Assembly (NCBI RefSeq): GCF_963678635.1
Contig: NC_087067.1
Location: 2,420,001 to 2,480,000, forward strand
Source of the DNA: Symsagittifera roscoffensis
Taxonomy: Eukaryota; Xenacoelomorpha; Acoela; Convolutidae
Direction: 5' to 3'
Length of the DNA stretch: 60,000 nt
This document shows, piece after piece, positions 48,253 to 58,754 of this stretch (positions within the stretch are counted from its first letter, which is position 1; each line of letters opens with the position of its first letter). The notes under the pieces are model-generated. The model made no database searches and was not told the origin of the DNA. It worked only from the letters and a program-made list of their open reading frames with translations. Both the position numbers and the translations under genes were made by a program.

Positions 48253-48795
48253 ACAAGACTGCTCGTATCAGGGCGAAGCCCTGAATGTTCCGACTGCCTT
48301 TTAAGGTTTATGGATTAGCAGTAATAACATTAAAAAAATAAATGAATTAAAATAAAAAGAAATTTTTTTTCCAAAATTTGAAATTTTTTATGAAAATCAT
48401 CCCCCCCACACGCCATATAAAGTACAAAAAGATAGAATTCGTTCCTTGTAACAAATCAATTATGGCAAATAAGCTTCGTTCAACCAATTCGGAACGATTT
48501 ATAAGACAGATTAAATCTCCGCTTACGCGTTAATAGCGTGAATTATATCGCGCGTTAATTGTCCCAAATTGGTCAAAATGGCCAAAATGGCAATCTTTAA
48601 ACCCTCATAACCTTATGAAAAATGATCACAGGTGAAATATCTTTTCAAATTTGAGCTCAAGATAACAATCCCTTTTGAATGATATAAAAAAATTCCGTCA
48701 AAAATGGCTAGTTAAAAAGTCGAAATTTGTCTGAAGAAAAAAAACCCACCCCGAGCACAAATATTCCGTTACTTTCGTATCGAAAGTCGGAACAA
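48253..48795 (-). mobile_element. 0.5-kb hairpin-ended element, copy E5 (full length)
   Basis: Both ends are intact on the minus strand: the start hairpin ACTTTCGATACGAAAGT after TTGTTCCG, and the end AGTCGGAACATTCAGGGC with the hairpin TCAGGGCTTCGCCCTGA, then TACGAGCAGTCTTGT. It is about 543 bp long with no ORF. It is among the best copies for a consensus. Confidence 0.93.
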
Positions 48796-49081
48796 TAAGC
48801 AACAATCAATCAATATAACGCTGTTCTGATTTCTTTTTGCGCCAGAGGCTTTCAAATTTTTTCGGACGAGGTTTATGGACTCGTCATCGGAAGTCAAAAG
48901 CATAAGCTGATGATTTTGGCTCGGACAATTATAAGTAACCGTCAAGAGTAGTTAGTAGGCATCGGTGTTCGTCACGCTCAACTAAGTGAGTAAAAAAGCC
49001 TTATTGTGGCAACACTTTTTGCGTCACGGACAATTTTAACGGAAGTTATGGCTCAAATGTCATTCGAACAATAAAAACAAC

Positions 49082-49574
49082 ACAAGACTGCTCGTATCAG
49101 GGCGAAGCCCTGAATGTTCCGACTGCCTTTTAAGGTTTATGGATTAGCAGTACAAACATTTAAAAAATTAAATCATCCCGCAAAAATCATCCCCGCACAC
49201 GCCATATAAAGTACCAAAAGATAGAATTCGTTCCTCGTAACAAACCAATTATGGCAAATAAGATTCGTTCAACCAATTCGGAACGATTTATAAGACGGAT
49301 TAAATCTCCGCTTACGCGTTAATAGCGCGAAATATATCGGGCGTTAATTGTCCCAAATTGGCCAAATAGCAATCTTTAAACCCCCATAACTTTACGAAAA
49401 ATGATCACAGGTGAAATATCTTTTCAAATTTAAGCTCAGGACAACAATACTTTTCGAATGATATAAAAAAATTCCGTCAAAAATGGTTGATTAAAAGTCA
49501 AAACTTGTCTGAAGGAAAAAAAAACCACCCCGAGCAAAAATATTCCCCCAGTTTTGTTAGAAATTGCGGAAGAA
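49082..49574 (-). mobile_element. 0.5-kb hairpin-ended element, copy E6
   Basis: The 3' hairpin is intact and identical to E5, but the 5' end is eroded (CGGAAGAAAAATTG in place of CGGAACAA). It lies inside the right arm of the inverted duplication and pairs with E4. Confidence 0.88.
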
Positions 49575-49865
49575 AAATTGATTTTGCAAGGAGTGGAACA
49601 TTTAGAGTGCGTACAGCATGGGAAGAATTGTTTTATTCCATTTTTTATTCAATTTTTGTTTTGCGGAAAAATTGTTTTCATTTTGTAGCAATCTCAGGTT
49701 TTAGCTACTGTGATTACGTAAGTGAAATATGAGTTTTCGGTTTATGATACATCAATTTACTGATCTGGTCGAAGTGGCTAAAATTGCTAATTAAACCATA
49801 CTGAAACCTTGTTGATTTTACCGCAATTAATTTGAAAATTAAGATAGATTATTTAGCAAAAATAA
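49082..49865 (-). repeat. Right arm of the 800-bp inverted duplication
   Basis: This arm matches the reverse complement of 44,770-45,569, including sequence beyond the element (TAATTAAACCATACTGAAAC, AATTTGAAAATTAAGATAGA). About 3.5 kb separates the arms. The two could pair in an RNA of this strand, because both lie in the same predicted intron. Confidence 0.85.
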
Positions 49866-50748
49866 TGTCTTTTAACTTTTAACTTTCCGAAACACATATA
49901 TACATATTGCCGAATCTAGAAATTTCATTGGCTGGCTTTGACCATTTTTTTCCCGCAAAATTATAAGTCCCAGATCTCTTAAATTTCTTTTAAAAATTAT
50001 TTAGCATTATAACTCATAAGCTGCAATAGATTTTTTGACTTAGAAAATTTCAGCCAAAATCTGAAAAAGTATCCTTCGGGTAGCCATGATGTCCATTTTT
50101 TAAAGGAAGATGTTTGCCAGCCCAAAATTTATCTTGTAAAAGAACACAGACTCGGTATGATGATGAGGAGCACGTGTTTCGAAATCAAAATCACTATTTT
50201 AATTCAACTTGGCACAGTATTGTAACTGTTTGTTTAGATTGAGCCCTCCCATTAGCTATAACTTCCTCGTTTATTTTAATTTGTCGTTTCATTGATCATG
50301 ACTCTTCTAAACGTTCTTTGATTAAAACAGGATGTTAAGAGCGGACGAATTTCTATAAAAAGAATAAAAAGAAGCAACTTAATGAGAAAATAATGCAAAA
50401 TGACGCAAATATACCATAAATGACAGAGTACGCCTACCAATAAATCAAAGAAAGTTTTGCGTAAATTTTTGAGTTCAATAGCCAACTGCGATGCAAATTC
50501 TTCCTTTTAAATTATTCCTTCTTCAAAGAATGATGAAAGCTGTCGTCAGAGATTTATCGATTGATACGGAAGTAATCTACGTCAAGAAACTTTCTGACTG
50601 AAAATAGGTGAATAAGATAGGTGGATCGAATGAGATGAAACGTAGGGGCTGCTCAGAAAACCAGGATGACAAAAAAAGCCACTTAAGAAAATTCAGTACT
50701 CGAAAACTTGATGAGTTGATGTTAATTTAACTTGAATTTAACAAGTTT

Positions 50749-51280
50749 TTGTTCCGACTTTCGATACGAAAGTAACGGAATATTTGTGCTCGGGGTGGGT
50801 TTTTTTTCTTCAGACAAATTTCGACTTTTTAACTAGCCATTTTTGACCGAACTTTTTCATATCATTCGAAAGGTATTGTTGTCCTGAGCTCAAATTTGAA
50901 AAGATATTTCACCTGTGATAATTTTTCGTGAAGTTATGGGGGTTTAAAGATTGCCATTTTGGCCAATTTTGGACAATTAACGCGTGATATGTATCGCGCT
51001 ATTAACGCGTAAACGGAGATTTAATCCGTCTTAGAAATCGTTCCAAATTGGTTAAAAGAAGTTTATTTGACATAATTGGTTTGTTACAAAGAGCGAAATT
51101 TATCCTTTTGTACTTTAAATGGCGTGTGGGGGGATGATTTTCATAAAAAATTTCAAATTTTTGAAAAAAAAAATTTCATTTTTTTTTTTTAAGTTTAATT
51201 TTTTTTGTGATTACTGCTTATGAAACCTCAAACGGCAGTCGGAACATTCAGGGCTTCGCCCTGATACGAGCAGTCTTGTT
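50749..51280 (+). mobile_element. 0.5-kb hairpin-ended element, copy E7 (full length)
   Basis: The copy starts TTGTTCCG, then ACTTTCGATACGAAAGT, AACGGAATATTTGTGCTCGG and AAAGATATTTCACCTGTGAT, with 'CGCGCTATTAACGCGT' in the middle. It ends GGCAGTCGGAACATTCAGGG, CTTCGCCCTGATACGAGCAG and TCTTGTT. Both hairpins are perfect. The + strand flank after the end (TATCCTGAG) differs from the other copies, fixing the boundary at CTTGTT. Confidence 0.93.
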
Positions 51281-53888
51281 TATCCTGAGTCTTTTTTGTT
51301 TGAAGCTCTAGAGTTAGTTTACAGTCGCTCACTCGGCGTTAATTTTTTAAAACAAGAGTCTAAAAACTCACTACAAACACAAGTGCTAAATTAATTCATA
51401 TATCGTATTTTTTACAGATTGAAAAGTTTAAATAATTGACCTTGGAAAAGATTTTATCACCTGGCAATGTTGAATAAATTTGAAATTTGACAACAAAACG
51501 AACTTGAAATTATAGTTTCGAATCATAATATTATAACTAAATCCGCTTAAAAACCCAAGGATTTCGTTGGGTTGATCTAACCTGATTATAATGAGTTAAA
51601 ATTAGGAGAACTTTTGGTATTTAAAGTTTTGGGGTCTGGCTACTCTGCGAACAATTTTTCCAACAACCATTCGACTTTATTTTTTCGTCCTTCAATTTCT
51701 TGATAAGTTTTGGAAAAGAAAGGTGCTTGTTGGTTTTCAGTTTCTCAAACTGTTCACAGCGCTGTTAGTGCGAGGAACGTTGTTTTCTCATTTTGATGGT
51801 AATTCCATAGCTCTATGTCAAATTTGAGCATCTCTCGTCCCAGTCTGCTATTATATGTGTCACCGAAATAGTAAAATATCGATTCATTTTTTTAGCTAAA
51901 ACAGCTTGAATAAATTTTAACGCAGCGAAAACATATTTTACGAGCAGAAAAGCTGCTCAGAGAAGCAATCAAATTACTTTGTAAATTTTAAAGTCATTAG
52001 AGTTGGCTTTGTAATTTTGAGTGGCTAATAGCTGAACATGTTGCCAGATTTTTTAAACTCAAATGCGAGAAACAAATTCGAATTTGAGCGCTCTGATGAC
52101 TAGCCTCTATTGAGTTTTGCTCAACTATTTCAAAAAAATTTTCAACGCAGTTTGGGGACTCCAATTTGAGGATTTTGTGGCGGCAAAACTAAGTTAATTC
52201 CTTTTTGTCGGCAAATAGAGCGTAAACAAAAAGTAAAAGCATCCTCCAACCAAAGCGTTTGTTGTATATTGTCGGTAGAATACATTGGGAGCAGTCAAAA
52301 GTATTCCAGCCCAGTGCAGAAACAAATATCTGATAGTGCAAGTACCCTATATTCATCCTTGGAGCCATAACTGTGCAAAAAAAATTGCTCTCAGTTGTGA
52401 TTTTTTTTTTGCAGGACCAGACGCTATTCAAAGCCAATCAGCGAAGTTGGCTCTGCAATTTTTTTTAAAGCGACAAACTTTACTTATAGCTTCTTGATTG
52501 GCACATTAGCTTGGTAAATGGGCAAAAGTAATTGATTTGTACTCCAATTTAGTGATGTCAGTTATTTGCAACCGAAACATTTTTAGTATTTCATCTAATG
52601 AGTTGACACTTATGTTTTCTAGATAGTTTTTGTTTCTTATTTCCTTGTTCTACTACCTATTATCATCCGACTTAATTAGAACCGAAACTTTAATCCGAGA
52701 GAAATTTTCTTATCAGTTTCTGGCTGGCGCAATTCACTTCGACCATTAATAATGTTGTTTGGATCGATCTTGTGAACTGCTATTGGAACTGTGTTTTTGA
52801 GACTGCTTTTTGGGCTTCGACATAATTTTCCAGACTGCTCAGTACAGGACTGACTTCTATTGGATTGTTTGTACAGACACGCTATCAAATGATCTGGAAA
52901 TGTTCCGCCAAAAATTGCTGTCTTGAGCAAAAACTACCCCGAGCACAAAAGTTCTTCAAAATCTGGAACTGAAATTGCATTATTTGCACAAAAAGTTAAA
53001 AATTTTTAGACAAATTACTGAATTGAAACAGTTTGTTGGTACCTGATAATAATTTTCATGGCTTTTAATGACAAAGAACTGAGTATTCGGTTATTTTGTC
53101 TATTCTTCGCAAAATCAGGTACCAAAATCAGCCGTGTCAACTAAATTGATGGAATTTAGGAAATTAGAATGAAAAAAAAATCTACGATCAAAAAACAATT
53201 GAATTTGGACCATAAATTGCGTGAAAGTTTTTCAAGGAATTAAATTAAATTTTGTTAAGTAAACACTGATTGTCTAACCACAAATAAGTTTTTAAGGTCA
53301 TAGTTGTGTAAATTATTTATTTTAAGCATGTACTAAACTTTTTTCATTTTTTATATATTATAAATTAGCTTACAAAAATATTTTTTATCAGTTCTACGAT
53401 AATATTCTCTTTTTGTTTTTGTGTAAATTTAACCTTCATAAAAAGTTTTATTGGCCCAGTTCTCAGCGTTTAAACTCACAAAGAATTATCGTTTAAATTC
53501 AAGTCTTTTACGGTCGTCGAATTTGCTTGTCCTCTATTTTCTTAGGCTCTTTGACAACTATTTCGATCAATTTTTTTGAGAAAAGATTTCTGAGTTGAGC
53601 AAAACCGTTTTTTAAATTGCTGCTTTTTAGACAGTTCGGCGTGAAACAAAATACAGCATGGCGCCAAGCAAATCAATTTCAGCAAACAGAGAAACGATAC
53701 TTTTGTTTTACCAGTTAATTAGTCTGTTTATAATTAGTTCACGGAGCTCTAACTTTCGCTCATACAGTTACTGCTGAAAAACAGCAAACAAATGAAAACA
53801 ATCCAAAAAAAAATGTCCATTATTTTTTTGAAATCATGATTCTGGTCTAATTTCTCTGTGCTATCGGCGCAACAAGGAGCCGGGTTCT
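51281..53888. other. AT-rich intron sequence with one small element scrap
   Basis: No exon is recognised. At about 52,925-52,960 'CTACCCCGAGCACAAAAGTTC' is a minus-strand scrap of the 0.5-kb element's CTCGGGGTGG region. Short ORFs such as 52,189-52,437 (minus) are not supported by motifs. Confidence 0.4.
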
Positions 53889-54250
53889 ATTGCTGTTCCG
53901 ACCACCGAAAGTTGGAAGGAAATTTGTCTTGGAAGGAAAGTTGGAAGGAAATGGGCTTTCTTACAGTGCTTTTTGCTTTTTTTCTCTCTTTCAAAAAAGA
54001 TCAATTTGGTATTACGTACAAATATCATTTCAGTCGTTATTCGAACACCAAAAAACCCATGACAGTTATATCATTGTCGAGAAAAACAGTTGTGATTTTT
54101 CTTTTCAGTCTAATTTCGAGCGAGTAAAGCAAATAAATAACGTTTGTAATATGAAAAACGATTATTTAAACTATGAAAAAAAATTTTGCCACAATTTTTT
54201 GAAAATTTTTGTGGCAATTCATGTCAAGCTTTCGTTTGTTTGTAGTTGAA
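53889..54250 (+). repeat. Interspersed repeat G1 beginning TGTTCCGACC
   Basis: The segment begins GCTGTTCCGACCACCGAAAG and shares its layout with 55,938-56,170 (TTGTTCCGACCGCTGAAAAT). Common blocks are AATTTGT/AACTTTGTATTCG, a T-rich stretch with CTCTTTC, CACC/ACTAAAAAACC, GTCGAGAAA/ATCAAGAAA and GAGCGAGTAAAGCAA / GAGCGAGAAAAGCAA. The first ten bases resemble the 5' end of the 0.5-kb elements, so a common ancestor is possible. The ORFs over it are low-complexity. Confidence 0.6.
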
Positions 54251-54289
54251 TTTTAATAACGGAATAAGTTTTATACAATATCGTGCACA

Positions 54290-54560
54290 GAAAGCAAGGT
54301 TTTTCGAAAAAAAAATTGAAAATTTTGTCAATCTTTTTTTTAGTTGGACCAAATTGATTTTCATGGCTCTCCGAAAATACTATAAGGACCCTATTTTGCA
54401 ATATAATTCCAATATAAATCATATTATTTCAAACAAATATCATATATAAATTTTGGAATAAAAACAGACTCAAACTGACGTTTTGAGCATTTTGAAAAAT
54501 ATTGGGCCAAAAAAATTGCGTTTTTTTTTGCGAGCAATCCCCCTTTAAATTTTGCAGCCA
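54290..54560 (+). repeat. Interspersed repeat F (diverged copy)
   Basis: It shares with 55,425-55,720 and 57,990-58,225 the blocks AAAATTTTGTCAATC, the T-run followed by AGTTGGACCAAATTGA, GGCTCTCC....ACTATAAGGACCCTATTTTG and a 'GGGCCAAAAAAATTGCG' end. Confidence 0.6.
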
Positions 54561-54694
54561 GAATTGAGGGCCGGGAAAGCGGTCTCTAAAACTTTCTGAG
54601 ACAAGTTGATGGATGGCCATATGCTTGTATCTGATAAGAGCAACTTTTGTATCTAATGTATTTGAATAAAATAAGTATTCGATCTGCATTTTAG

Positions 54695-54958
54695 TCCACG
54701 CTTACTTGGACTGAAGGGAGGTTCCACAGGAGTCAGTTGTAGCAACTCATCTTCAGTCGACACCCCCTCAAGCTCCACCCAACTCAGACCCCGCTCCCCC
54801 TCCCCTTCACAAAAGGCGCAATGTGGGTCTTTAAAAAACGCTTCAACCGAGAACAACAGTGACGGGGGTGGGGGTTGTGGAAACAGTGGTCTGGGGGGAG
54901 TCGGGGCGATGGAGAATGTAGTGATGCGCTCTTTCCTCTCAGTGCTCGACGAAGCCAG
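54695..54958 (+). CDS. Second supported exon of the serine-rich gene
   Basis: The acceptor TGCATTTTAG ends at 54,694 and the donor GCCAG|GTAAAG follows 54,958. The exon is 264 bases and starts with the last base of a codon, completing the two bases left by the exon ending at 43,111. It is open in that frame and closed by a stop in the frame read from its first base. The translation is Ser/Pro/Gly-rich (TPSSSTQLRPRSPSPSQKAQ), with a glycine run (SDGGGGCGNSGLGGVGAME) and a helix-like end (VVMRSFLSVLDEA). The composition (many GGG, CCC) contrasts sharply with the AT-rich intron. No domain is recognised. Confidence 0.75.
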
Positions 54959-55424
54959 GTAAAGTAGACTGCCTTGTTGTCCTTTTGTCTCAGATTCTAC
55001 ACCCCAGCACCTAAATAGATCTATTTAACCGACTTCGACTATCACAAAAAAGTTTTTCAACAAGTCTAGTTTGGTTTTGGTATAATATGAAAGCCCTGTT
55101 GGTCGACATTCGTATTTCTAAGAAAAATATCTTAGTTTCGAGAAAAACTGGTCGAAAATTTTGGCTCTTCAGATTGATATTCAGTCACTTTTTTGGCAAC
55201 TAATCGTAGTTAAACAGTTCTAACACTACTTTTTTTCCGGTTTTATACGCATTTGTCCAGCTTCATCACACACACAAGAAAACGGCACTAACTAATGCGA
55301 AGAAAAAAGAAAAAAAATAATTGCGTCTTTTTACATATTAAGCCCAGAATAAAAGCAAATTTACCTTTTTGTGATCACTTTTGGGCAGAAAAATGTGACT
55401 TTTCAGCTAAAAATAGGGTGTACG

Positions 55425-55720
55425 CTACGAGGCAGGGGCGGATCGAGATATTTTTTGATGGGAGACTTTCACAAAACTTTTGGAAATTTTGTCAATCAAT
55501 TTTTTTAAGTGGAACAATTTGAGTTTTCGAGCTCTCCCTTATTCCTATAAAGACCCTATTTGACAAGTTTTTTTTTGTATAAGCATTCAATATTTTGAAC
55601 AAAAAGGCCAAAAAAGATGTTTTTGGGCACTTTTTGGTAATTTTTGACTAAATACTTTTTTTTGGCATGCGGTTCACCGCAAATTTAGTATATAATGGCA
55701 CCGTAAGCGCCCTTAGAACA
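55425..55720 (+). repeat. Interspersed repeat F (best copy)
   Basis: This is the reference copy: GGCAGGGGCGGATCGAGATA, AAATTTTGTCAATCAATTTT, TTCGAGCTCTCCC, ACTATAAAGACCC-like text, GATGTTTTTGGGCACTTTTT, and GGCATGCGGTTCACCGC near its end. Related copies lie at 17.3, 20.4, 54.4 and 58.1 kb. There is no coding capacity. It could be a MITE or a short 3' part of a LINE or SINE; no terminal repeats were established. Confidence 0.65.
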
Positions 55721-55937
55721 ATTTCAGGCTTGTTCAGCCAGAAAAGTAGATAGAAGCTACAAACTTTTAATAGGTTTTGGTGAATCGTTTATCAACTTTC
55801 TCCTTGATTAGTCCCCTAAATTAAATTATTAATATCCCAAAAAAAGGTTATCACTACTGAGTGATTTTTGTTCTCTTGAAAATCTTCTGAATAAACCATT
55901 CTGTTAATTTTTGCGCCTGCATAAAGCTATGAACAAA

Positions 55938-56170
55938 GTTTTTGTTCCGACCGCTGAAAATGAAGAAGAACTTTGTATTCGTTCTTTTTTTGTTTTTTTT
56001 TCTGTTTATTTCAACGAAAAATCAGGAACCACAAATAATCTCGAATGTTAAAACTTTTTACATTGTGATTTGGACTAAAAAACCTTTAATCGTTTTCTCA
56101 GTATCAAGAAATACCGGTTTAAAATTTTTGAGTTTTGTCTTTTATTGAGCGAGAAAAGCAAGCCGTTAAT
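55938..56170 (+). repeat. Interspersed repeat G2 beginning TTGTTCCGACC
   Basis: Second copy of the repeat described at 53,889. The short ORF across it (55,942-56,148) is Phe/Lys-rich and not conserved with the ORFs of copy G1. Confidence 0.55.
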
Positions 56171-56869
56171 GTTCGTTTTATAAAATTGAAATAGAAATAA
56201 TGTGAAACCCTTTTAATGATTTTTTTAAAAGTTTTTTTTCTAACTTACTTTTGTTGACAATTATGCCAAAACTTATTTTCTTCGCGTTTTTATTTTTCTT
56301 TCATCACACCACGCATAAAAAATTACACTAATTTGATGACAAAAATGTAATTTTGTTAATGTGGTAAGAACAATCTGTGCTAATTGCACAGCAACCGGCT
56401 ATTCTTGTTCAATTTGGTTTTTTGAACCTTATCGGCTAATTTCAGTCAATCAGGCTAAATCACAGTAGTTTCAGTTAAAAAATTCAAATTTGATTTTTGG
56501 GCGAAATAATTATTAAAAACCCCTCTAATCGAGGCAGTACAACAGTGCCGGAGTAAACATTGCGGGAAAATAAAAAGTTCAACCGTGCCAAAAATGATTA
56601 ATTTTTGGGCAATGTTGAACATTTTTTCAGTTTCAGAACTGCTTTACTTCGGCGCTGTTGTATGCGGCTTCTCTATTCTGCACTCATTTTCAGTTCTATC
56701 TAGAAAATTCAAAATTATGTTGTGTTTCAATTGTTCATATGGCATTAATTACTTCTCCGGACAAATATTTTAATCAGAGACTGAAATTGAAAAAAAAAAT
56801 CAAATAAACTAGATTTTTGCGAGGCCTGAGCAAAAGTTATCAGATTAATGAGAGTTTCGGGACCGAGCT

Positions 56870-57025
56870 AACGTCTTCCCCCCTAAAATAGTTGAGATGG
56901 GGGATGTTCTAAAGATGGAATTTTCAGCCAATCAGAATCGGGTGTTTTACCCGCAGAGTTAAAAACCTATCAAATGAGTTAAACTGGTGTGCTGGAGGAT
57001 CTTAACATGTGATATTTATAGAGGA
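56870..57025 (+). promoter_or_regulatory. Second CCAAT-box block upstream of an exon
   Basis: GGAATTTTCAGCCAATCAGA with CCAAT at 56,928-56,932 matches the block at 41,358-41,377 apart from one base. The similarity continues on both sides for roughly 40-60 bases at lower identity. TATTTATAG lies at 57,013-57,021. The exon starting at 57,065 is close downstream and has an internal ATG at 57,237, so an internal promoter is conceivable. An interspersed repeat is the alternative. Confidence 0.35.
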
Positions 57026-57064
57026 TGATGTTTAAATTGGTCCGAATTTAGTTCAATTTTTCAG

Positions 57065-57424
57065 ATCCAGGAATAGCTCGATAAGACCTAGCAGCACACA
57101 GTCTCTCGTACCGCAAATCGGTAAAACCACCGACGAAGAAGATAGCAATAATAAACACTCGGTCAAAGTGTCCAAGCGAAATCCGAGTCCGAACCGACTC
57201 ACTGTCGACTCGGCTACCGACCGCCGAAGTTCCACAATGGGCAGTTTCTTCCGACGTCGGCTGAGCATAGACGCACACAGTGCCCCCACCAGAAAGTTAA
57301 GTGTTGTGAACAGCAATATGCTTAGCAACAATCCTGAGTCATCGTCACGTGAGAGTGTGTCCAGTTCAGCGACGGGTTTGAACCGAACCAATTCGGGTGA
57401 GATTCTGCAATGCCCTCGTTGCAA
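57065..57424 (+). CDS. Third supported exon of the serine-rich gene
   Basis: The acceptor TTTTTCAG ends at 57,064 and the donor GCAA|GTACGT follows 57,424. The length is 360 bases, with phase two-plus-one on both sides, so the preceding exon joins in frame. The translation begins SRNSSIRPSSTQSLVPQIGK and is Ser/Arg/Asn-rich. It contains RRSS at 57,223, RRRLS at 57,252 and RKLS at 57,291, which are PKA-type basic-serine sites close together. It ends GEILQCPRC, a CxxC pair that may belong to a small metal site or be incidental. The overlapping minus-strand ORFs are shadows. Confidence 0.8.
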
Positions 57425-58735
57425 GTACGTATAAAATAAGACTAACCATGGTAGGTTGACTTCCATTGCATATATGCCATACACTGTTCACTTATGGTGC
57501 CATACTTTTGAGATAGGGACCAGTGCAAAATTTATAGACCATAAATAGTACTCGGCTCGCCTGATATCATAGATGAACATAAATGATTGCCTTTTTGCCA
57601 TATATGGAAACTAAAGGTTCAGTGTTGCATGTTGCACTCATTGGTTAAATAGTTGTGACCATATCTGGTCAAAAAACGTGAAGAATTTTTAAAACAAAAA
57701 TTAACACTAGACGAAGGAAAAGCTGATTTGAAAAAGCTATCATGCAAGAATTCTCCGGTTAAAATTTTTTACTGCTCATCAAAGCTACTTTAGCACTGAG
57801 CAAACTCCAGCAAACCAACCAAAAATTTTTTACGAAGTTCAATCATAATATATGGACAAAAAACCATAAAAACAACAGAAAATGAAAATAACACATAAAA
57901 AATTATAAGTTCACCATATTATAGGACTTTTAAATTATTATTGCGCGGGTTATAATTTCCTGGGGTGGGGGTATAATGTGAAACAGCCGAAAAACCTTAT
58001 ATGAGTAGGCAGGGGCAAATTTTCGAAGTTCATTTTCCGAGCTCTCACAAATCACTATAAAGACCCAATTTTGACCAAGTTTTCTGCGCCGCAAGCAATT
58101 TATTTGAAAAAAGCAGGTCAAAAAATGAGTTTTTAGCCCTTTTTGAAAAATTTTTACCAAAAAATGTGTTTTGTTTTCAGCGCGTGCTCCCCCCTCAGAT
58201 ATAGTAAATATTGGCGTCAAAGGCCAATAAATCCACTTCTTCTTGTGATCAATTTTCCTAAACTAATGGAGTTTAAAGATTGCCAAGTTGACCAATTTGG
58301 GACAATTAACGCGTAATATGAGGCACTTTTAGAAAAAACCTAGGGCCCTGTCAGCCGAAAGAGATCTAAAAATCGTAATGAGGGGGAACCGTATTGCGAC
58401 AACTCGCAAGAAAAGACAACTCCAATGAAAGACAACTCGCATTGAAAGACAACTAGCAATATACTCACCGCCGCAGTCGCGCCAACGTGTTGCGAGCTTG
58501 CCAACAGAGGGTAGGACTTTATACGAAATTTGAAGCCCGTTATCGCCGCGAAGCGGCGACGTGCACCTAGCGCGCCCACCGGCGACCTTAAGCCGAGAAT
58601 ATAAAGTTTCCAATTAGCTTCAAAAACTTGCGAGTTGTCGTTTTCCTTAAACTTTGCGAGTTGTGGCGGTACCAGGGGGACCCTTTGGGTCGGCAGGGGG
58701 TCGAATCCCCCCCACCCATTAACCCGCTGGTGTAC
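57425..58735 (+). other. Intron with F copy, a 0.5-kb element scrap and a GC-rich segment
   Basis: F-family sequence spans about 57,990-58,225. Next comes a scrap of the 0.5-kb element (about 58,236-58,322: GTGATCAATTTTCCTAAACT, GACAATTAACGCGTAATATG). About 58,330-58,740 is unusually GC-rich and contains short tandem AAGACAACTCGCA-like units (58,415-58,455). It also holds the hairpin TCGCCGCGAAGCGGCGA at about 58,544 and a tRNA B-box-like GGGTCGAATCC at about 58,707. Confidence 0.6.
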
Positions 58736-58754
58736 GTAGGTGTCAACTGGTCAG

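Larger units (their letters stand above)
48041..49574. repeat. Tandem duplication with period of about 830 bp
   Basis: GGTTTATGGACTCGTCATCG begins at 48,041 and again at 48,870, each followed by about 210 nearly identical bases (AAGCTGATGATTTTGGCTCG, GTAACCGTCAAGAGTAGTTA, CACTTTTTGCGTCACGGACA). A minus-strand 0.5-kb element follows at the same junction each time, at ACAACAC|AAGACTG. Identity of the flank is high, so this duplication is recent relative to other repeats. The two elements nevertheless differ at their far ends, with E6 resembling E4. Confidence 0.88.
43112..54694 (+). other. Intron of 11.6 kb between the major exon and the next exon
   Basis: It starts GTAAGA and ends TGCATTTTAG, both good splice sites, and the flanking codon phases (two bases plus one) match. 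The intron holds elements E4-E7, an 800-bp inverted duplication, an 830-bp tandem duplication and one F-family copy. Other parts (43.2-44.7, 45.6-47.4 and 51.3-53.9 kb) are AT-rich with nothing recognised. A further small exon inside cannot be excluded. Confidence 0.7.

Noticed and set aside
57053-57484. 143-codon minus-strand ORF opposite the third exon
   Set aside because: Antisense shadow of the + strand exon, which joins in phase to its neighbours.
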